Assembly (NCBI GenBank): GCA_947371645.1
Contig: CANBQJ010000008.1
Coordinates: forward strand, 1-38,751
From: Burkholderiales bacterium
GTDB lineage: Bacteria > Pseudomonadota > Gammaproteobacteria > Burkholderiales > Burkholderiaceae
Direction of reading: 5' to 3'
Length of the DNA stretch: 38,751 nucleotides
Part shown: in pieces, positions 35,030-38,751 of the stretch
How positions within the stretch are numbered: the first letter of the stretch is position 1
Layout of the letters: each line of letters opens with the position of its first letter
Notes under the pieces: generated by a model
Databases searched by the model: none
Told to the model about the DNA's origin: nothing
What the model saw: only the letters and a program-made list of their open reading frames with translations
Translations under genes and position numbers: made by a program

Positions 35030-35129
35030 ACCGTCACCGAACTGACGTTTAATCCACCTTTCTGACGCGCTGGCGCCCCAGGCAGGCGCTGCCGTGCGCC
35101 ACAATTCACCCCCGTTTTTGGAAGAAACC

Positions 35130-35294
35130 ATGAAGACTTATCAGTGCGTTGTTTGCGGCTTTGTGTATGACGAGTCCAAGGGCCTGCCCGAAGAAGGCAT
35201 CGCCCCCGGCACCGCCTGGGCCGATGTCCCCGACAGCTGGGTCTGCCCCGACTGTGGCGTCGGCAAGTCCGACTTCGAGATGATTGAAATCTGA
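35130..35294 (+). CDS. Rubredoxin
   Basis: Rubredoxin is a small cytosolic electron carrier with one iron held by four cysteines. The 54-residue product has both CxxC pairs in their normal context: [15 protein letters not shown] and [20 protein letters not shown]. The length is typical. The ATG at 35130 has GAAGAAA upstream; an in-frame extension to 35094 is not supported by the family. It lies between rubrerythrin and the reductase, so electrons could flow from NAD(P)H through the reductase and rubredoxin to rubrerythrin. Spacing to the reductase is 17 bases. Confidence 0.96.
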   Translation: MKTYQCVVCGFVYDESKGLPEEGIAPGTAWADVPDSWVCPDCGVGKSDFEMIEI

Positions 35295-35311
35295 TCCCGG
35301 CGGCTTGCACC

Positions 35312-36484
35312 ATGTCTGACCCCATCGTCATCGTCGGCGCCGGCCTCGCGGGCTACAACCTGGCCCGCGAGCTGCGCAAGCTCAACCCCGAGCTGCCCCT
35401 GGTGGTGGTCAGCCGCGACCACGCCGGCTTTTACTCCAAGCCCATGCTGTCCAATGCCCTGGCCGGCAAGAAGACCGCCGCCACGCTGGTGATGAAGCCC
35501 GCGGAAAAGATGGCCGATGAGCTCAAGGCCCAGGTGCTGCCCAACCTTGAAGTGACGGGCGTGGACACCGCCGCCCGCCAGCTCACCATGAGCAATGGCC
35601 AGAACCTGGTCTACCGCGACCTGGTGCTGGCCCTGGGTGCCGACCCCATCCGCGTGCCGCTGACCGGCGACGCGGCCGACACGGTGCTGTCCGTCAACGA
35701 CCTGGACGATTTCGCCCGCTTTGCGCAGGCGCTGGACGTCGGCCAGACCGGTGCACCCGTGCAGCGTGTGGCCATCCTGGGCGCCGGCCTGATCGGTTGC
35801 GAGTTCGCCAACGACCTGCTGGCGCGCCAGATCGCCCCCACCGTGCTGGACCTGGCCGACCGCGCCCTGGGCCGCCTGCTGCCCCCCGAGGCCTCGGCGC
35901 TGCTGCAAGGCAAGCTGGAAGCCGGCGGTGCGCAGTTCAGGTTTGGCGTGGGCGTGAAGGCCGTGGACAAGGTGGACGGCGGCCTGCGCCTGACCCTGAC
36001 CGACGACAGCACCCTGGACACCGACCTGGTGGTCTCTGCCATCGGGCTGCGCCCGCGCACGGCGCTTGCCCAACTGGCTGGTGCCGCCGTGGGCCGTGGC
36101 GTGCAGGTGAGCCGCGAGCTGGCCACCTCCGTGCCCCATGTGCATGCCCTGGGCGACTGCGCCGAGGTGCAGGGCCTGGTGCTGCCCTATGTGATGCCGC
36201 TGATGGCCCAGGCCCGCGCCCTGGCCGCCACGCTCAACGGCAACCCCACGCCTGTGGCCTACCCGGCCATGCCCGTGACGGTGAAGACGCCGGCCTGGCC
36301 CACCGTGGTCTGCCCGCCCCCCGCTTCGGTGGACGGCCAGTGGCAGGTCACCCAGGACGCCGATGGCCTGACCGCGCTCTTCGTGAACCCGGCCCAGGCA
36401 GACGCCCCCCTGGGTTTTGCGCTGCAAGGCAAAGCCGTGACGCAACGCCAGGCCCTGGCCAGCAAGCTGCCCGCCTGGCTGTGA
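35312..36484 (+). CDS. Rubredoxin reductase, FAD/NAD(P)-dependent
   Basis: The 390-residue flavoprotein transfers electrons from NAD(P)H to rubredoxin. It has an N-terminal FAD-binding Rossmann motif IVIVGAGLAGYNLARELRKL and a central pyridine-nucleotide motif VAILGAGLIGCEFANDLL near residue 155. A second FAD site, VHALGDCAEVQG, lies near 277. SRDHAGFYSKPMLSNALA is characteristic of rubredoxin reductases of the AlkT/RubB kind. The neighbouring rubredoxin supports the role. Its stop lies four bases before the stop of the convergent dciA-like gene. Confidence 0.92.
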   Translation: MSDPIVIVGAGLAGYNLARELRKLNPELPLVVVSRDHAGFYSKPMLSNALAGKKTAATLVMKPAEKMADELKAQVLPNLEVTGVDTAARQLTMSNGQNLVYRDLVLALGADPIRVPLTGDAADTVLSVNDLDDFARFAQALDVGQTGAPVQRVAILGAGLIGCEFANDLLARQIAPTVLDLADRALGRLLPPEASALLQGKLEAGGAQFRFGVGVKAVDKVDGGLRLTLTDDSTLDTDLVVSAIGLRPRTALAQLAGAAVGRGVQVSRELATSVPHVHALGDCAEVQGLVLPYVMPLMAQARALAATLNGNPTPVAYPAMPVTVKTPAWPTVVCPPPASVDGQWQVTQDADGLTALFVNPAQADAPLGFALQGKAVTQRQALASKLPAWL

Positions 36485-36487
36485 AGC

Positions 36488-36835
36488 TCAGCGGCCGGCC
36501 TGCTGAACCTTCACCCGGATTGCGTTAACCTTCAGACCCTGGGCAGCCAGCGCGTCCATCAGGCGCGGCTGCAACTGGCGCAGCTTGGCCGACACGGCCG
36601 AGTTCGGCGCCAGCAGGGTCCACCCCTCTTCGTCCCACCCACCGGCTTTCACCTGGCTGGCCATGGCCGGCGGCAGGTGCGCGCGCACCACGGCCAGGCA
36701 AGCTTCCGAGGCCTGCAGGCGCTTCATCAGGCTGTCCAGCGGTGAGTGCCGTTTGGCCATCACCCGGGCCAACGGCGGCACGTCAGGCACCATGGGCCTG
36801 AAGGTGGGGGCTTTGGAGAGGCGGCGCGGGCTCAT
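36488..36835 (-). CDS. DciA-like protein (DUF721)
   Basis: The 115-residue protein resembles the DUF721/DciA family, whose DciA members help load the replicative helicase DnaB in bacteria lacking DnaC. The family core is seen in LAVVRAHLPPAMASQVKAGGWDEEGWTLLAPNSAVSAKLRQLQPRLMDAL, with the typical strand-helix pattern, then LKVNAIRVKVQ at the C-terminus. A second possible ATG lies at 36844; neither has a strong ribosome site. The gene is divergent from the M23 peptidase, an arrangement frequent in Burkholderiales. The DUF721 assignment is fairly safe; the helicase-loading role is by family. Confidence 0.85.
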   Translation of the reverse strand: MSPRRLSKAPTFRPMVPDVPPLARVMAKRHSPLDSLMKRLQASEACLAVVRAHLPPAMASQVKAGGWDEEGWTLLAPNSAVSAKLRQLQPRLMDALAAQGLKVNAIRVKVQQAGR

Positions 36836-36871
36836 GCCCCGCATTGTCCACGGCAGAAGGAGTTCTTGCGC

Positions 36872-37858
36872 ATGCAGATCATGATCACGACCGGTGTGCT
36901 CCAGCGCACCCGGGTCTTGCAGTTCACGCCGGTGACGCTCACGCTCACCTTGCTGGCGCTCACCCTGCCGCTGATGATGTTCAGCCTGCTGGTCTACAAC
37001 GCCGTGCTGCTCAAGGCCGCCCGCCAGCAATGGCCCATCATTTCGCAAGCCGTGCGCTACGTGGAACAGCAAGAGATTGCCCAGCGCGACCGTTACATGC
37101 GAGAGAACCTCGACGCCATGGCAGAAAAGGTGGGTGACCTGCAGGCGCGCCTGATGCGCCTAGAGGCCGTCAGTGAACGCGTGGCGGGCATGGCCGGCAT
37201 GAAACCCGATGACCTCAAGCAGATCCAGGCCGAACCCAAGGGCGCCAGCGGCGGCCCGCTGGTGGGCGTGCAGGAGGCCACCGCATCCGTACGCACGCTC
37301 AAAGACCTGGACGACCAGGTCAGCAGCCTGCAAACCACGAGCGACCTCAATGCCGACGCCTTCACGCTGATCGAATCCCGCCTGTTCGAGGCCCGCATGA
37401 CCGCCCTGATGGTGCCCAGCAGCCCGCCCGTGGACGGCCCCATCGGCTCAGGCTTTGGCTTTCGCACCGACCCCTTCACGCATCGCCCTGCCCTGCACAC
37501 GGGGCTGGACTTCCCCTCCGACCCGGGCACGGCCATCCTGGCTGCGGCCGGCGGCGTGGTGATGTCGGCCGGGCCGCACCCGCAGTACGGCATGCTGGTC
37601 GAGCTGGACCATGGCAACGGCCTGGTCACGCGCTACGCCCACACGTCGAAGATGCTGGTCAAGCAAGGCGACCTGGTCAAGCGTGGCCAGAAGATCGCCG
37701 AGGTGGGCAACACCGGCCGCAGCACCGGCCCGCACCTGCACTTCGAGGTGCTGGTGGAAGGCGTGCAGCAGAACCCGGCCAAGTTCCTGGCCCTGCACAA
37801 CGGCAACAACAATGGCAACGCCACTTCACAAGCCAGTAACACGGCTTCGGTAAAGTAA
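36872..37858 (+). CDS. M23-family peptidoglycan endopeptidase, membrane anchored
   Basis: M23 peptidases are zinc endopeptidases that cut peptide crosslinks in peptidoglycan. The 328-residue protein has one N-terminal membrane helix near residues 22-45 (LTLTLLALTLPLMMFSLLVYNAVLL) and a coiled-coil-like region. The C-terminal LytM domain has the zinc ligands in HTGLDFPSDPGT near 209 and HLHFEVLVEG near 288, so the catalytic site looks intact. The start at 36872 is supported by AAGGAG at 36857-36862; a longer frame from 36746 overlaps the divergent dciA-like gene. It should act in the periplasm, tethered to the inner membrane. Confidence 0.93.
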   Translation: MQIMITTGVLQRTRVLQFTPVTLTLTLLALTLPLMMFSLLVYNAVLLKAARQQWPIISQAVRYVEQQEIAQRDRYMRENLDAMAEKVGDLQARLMRLEAVSERVAGMAGMKPDDLKQIQAEPKGASGGPLVGVQEATASVRTLKDLDDQVSSLQTTSDLNADAFTLIESRLFEARMTALMVPSSPPVDGPIGSGFGFRTDPFTHRPALHTGLDFPSDPGTAILAAAGGVVMSAGPHPQYGMLVELDHGNGLVTRYAHTSKMLVKQGDLVKRGQKIAEVGNTGRSTGPHLHFEVLVEGVQQNPAKFLALHNGNNNGNATSQASNTASVK

Positions 37859-37864
37859 GGCCCC

Positions 37865-38200
37865 ATGTCGCGCCGGCCGCAGGGCTACCTGAACGCCTTC
37901 CAACGCACGCACTGGGTCTGGCACCTGGTGCTGGCGGCGTTCGTGCTGCTGGCCCAGCTTGCAGCGGCCCGGCACAGCCTGCAGCACATCAAGAAGCTTG
38001 ACCCGGACGCCACCCACACGGTGTGCGTCGAATGCCTGGGCCTGCATGCCGCAGACCAGACCGGCCCGGCGCACACGCCGCCCAGCCTGCAGTGGCATCG
38101 GCCGCCAGAGCAACTGGCCGCCCAGCCTTTGCCACGTGGTCACCACCCGGTCACCACGACGGCTTACCTGAGCCGAGCCCCGCCCGCCCTTTCTGCCTGA
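37865..38200 (+). CDS. Small membrane or secreted protein with CxxC, unknown function
   Basis: This 111-residue protein is not recognised with certainty. It has a hydrophobic segment near residues 18-36 (VWHLVLAAFVLLAQLAAA), probably an uncleaved or cleavable signal. A motif HTVCVECLGLHA near residue 55 and scattered histidines follow. It resembles the small DUF2946-type proteins that sit next to metal-related outer-membrane receptors. The next gene is an outer-membrane protein, which agrees. It starts six bases after the M23 peptidase stop. A metal-binding role is only a suggestion. Confidence 0.65.
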   Translation: MSRRPQGYLNAFQRTHWVWHLVLAAFVLLAQLAAARHSLQHIKKLDPDATHTVCVECLGLHAADQTGPAHTPPSLQWHRPPEQLAAQPLPRGHHPVTTTAYLSRAPPALSA

Positions 38201-38296
38201 ACACCCTGAGGCCCCGGGCATTGCCGCCCGAGGGCCATGCCTTGTTCACGGCCAGGTCTGCCGCAGCAGACACAGCCGTTTCGCAGAAAGACACCC

Positions 38297-38751
38297 ATGA
38301 CAGCCATGCAACGCATGCGCGTGGTCGCACCTGCCCTGGTCGCGACCGGCGTTTTCCTGTCCGCCCCCCAAGCCCGGGCGGACGACAACAGCTTCAACCC
38401 GGCCGTGTCCGTGGTGCTCAGCGGCACTTACGCCAGCCTCCAGAAGGACCCACAGACCTGGCGCATGCTGGGCTTCATCCCCGGTGGCGATGGGCTGGGA
38501 CCAGGCCAGCGCAGCTTCAGCCTGGGCGAGTCCGAGCTGGGCTTGAGCGCAAACATCGACCCGATGTTCTTTGGCTCGCTCACGCTGTCCGTCTCTGGCG
38601 ACGACAAGATCTCGGCCGAAGAGGCCTTTGTGCAAACCACCTCTCTGCCCGAAGGCCTGAAGGTGAAGGTGGGCCGCTTCTTCAGCGGCCTGGGCTACCT
38701 CAACGAGCAGCACGCCCACACCTGGGACTTCGTGGACGCGCCCCTGGCCTA
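38297..38751 (+). CDS. Outer-membrane beta-barrel protein, 5' part only
   Basis: The frame is open to the end of the window, giving 151 residues. There is a signal peptide (VVAPALVATGVFLSAPQARA, cut probably before DDNSFNP). Amphipathic strands typical of an outer-membrane barrel follow (VSVVLSGTYASL, LSANIDPMFFGSLTLSVSGDDK). The segment VGRFFSGLGYLNEQHAHTWDFVDAPL is reminiscent of zinc-regulated outer-membrane receptors annotated in Pseudomonas and Burkholderiales. The full protein is needed to decide between porin and receptor. It lies 96 bases after the small CxxC protein and is likely cotranscribed with it. Confidence 0.7.
   Translation, partial: MTAMQRMRVVAPALVATGVFLSAPQARADDNSFNPAVSVVLSGTYASLQKDPQTWRMLGFIPGGDGLGPGQRSFSLGESELGLSANIDPMFFGSLTLSVSGDDKISAEEAFVQTTSLPEGLKVKVGRFFSGLGYLNEQHAHTWDFVDAPLA

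Noticed and set aside
35032..35050. Terminator after rubrerythrin
   Set aside because: The stem is only five base pairs with three Ts; not strong enough to list as a feature.
1..38751. CRISPR arrays, tRNA or rRNA genes, insertion sequences
   Set aside because: No spaced direct repeats, clover-leaf sequences, rRNA signatures or transposase motifs were noticed on either strand.

Overview
The window is GC-rich, densely coded bacterial DNA. The order pilB-pilC-pilD-coaE-zapD-yacG at the left edge is typical of Betaproteobacteria, most likely order Burkholderiales (Comamonadaceae or Sphaerotilaceae-like). I cannot name the species. No tRNA, rRNA, CRISPR array, transposase or phage gene was seen.

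Layout. (1) 1-4398: conserved block with type IV pilus assembly genes (pilB 3' end, pilC, pilD), then coaE, zapD and yacG. (2) 4673-34319: a roughly 30 kb accessory surface-polysaccharide locus of Wzx/Wzy type. It holds a WecA/MraY-type initiating transferase, about seven glycosyltransferases, two methyltransferases, an O-acetyltransferase, a membrane acyltransferase, sugar-nucleotide genes (UDP-xylose synthase, GDP-mannose 4,6-dehydratase), and a Wzy polymerase, Wzx flippase, Wzz-type co-polymerase and Wza-type export protein. The right part (34319 down to 20526) reads leftward as one tightly packed probable operon with several 4-base start/stop overlaps. (3) Inside the left part of that locus, at 5792-14612, sits a complete lasso-peptide-type RiPP cluster: nucleotidyltransferase, PqqD-like B1, asparagine-synthetase-like cyclase C, [UDP-xylose synthase on the other strand], a 46-residue precursor A with its own terminator, HprK-like kinase, sulfotransferase, B2 leader peptidase and ABC exporter. 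A convergent APS kinase (cysC) follows and could feed PAPS to the sulfotransferase. (4) 34432-36484: a peroxide-defence set of rubrerythrin, rubredoxin and rubredoxin reductase, preceded by a palindrome with the ATAG-N7-CTAT pattern. (5) 36488-38751: dciA-like DUF721 gene, divergent M23 peptidase, a small Cys/His-containing membrane protein and the start of an outer-membrane protein.

Working model: B1 and B2 bind and remove the leader, C closes a macrolactam, and the kinase, nucleotidyltransferase and sulfotransferase are candidate tailoring enzymes acting on the Ser/Thr-containing core before ABC export. The precursor ends in Ser, as expected for a kinase-tailored lasso peptide. Its predicted tail has no bulky plug residue, so the mature product may depend on tailoring to hold a threaded shape, or may not be threaded at all. 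This RiPP module, nested in and interrupted by polysaccharide genes, is the most interesting part of the window.
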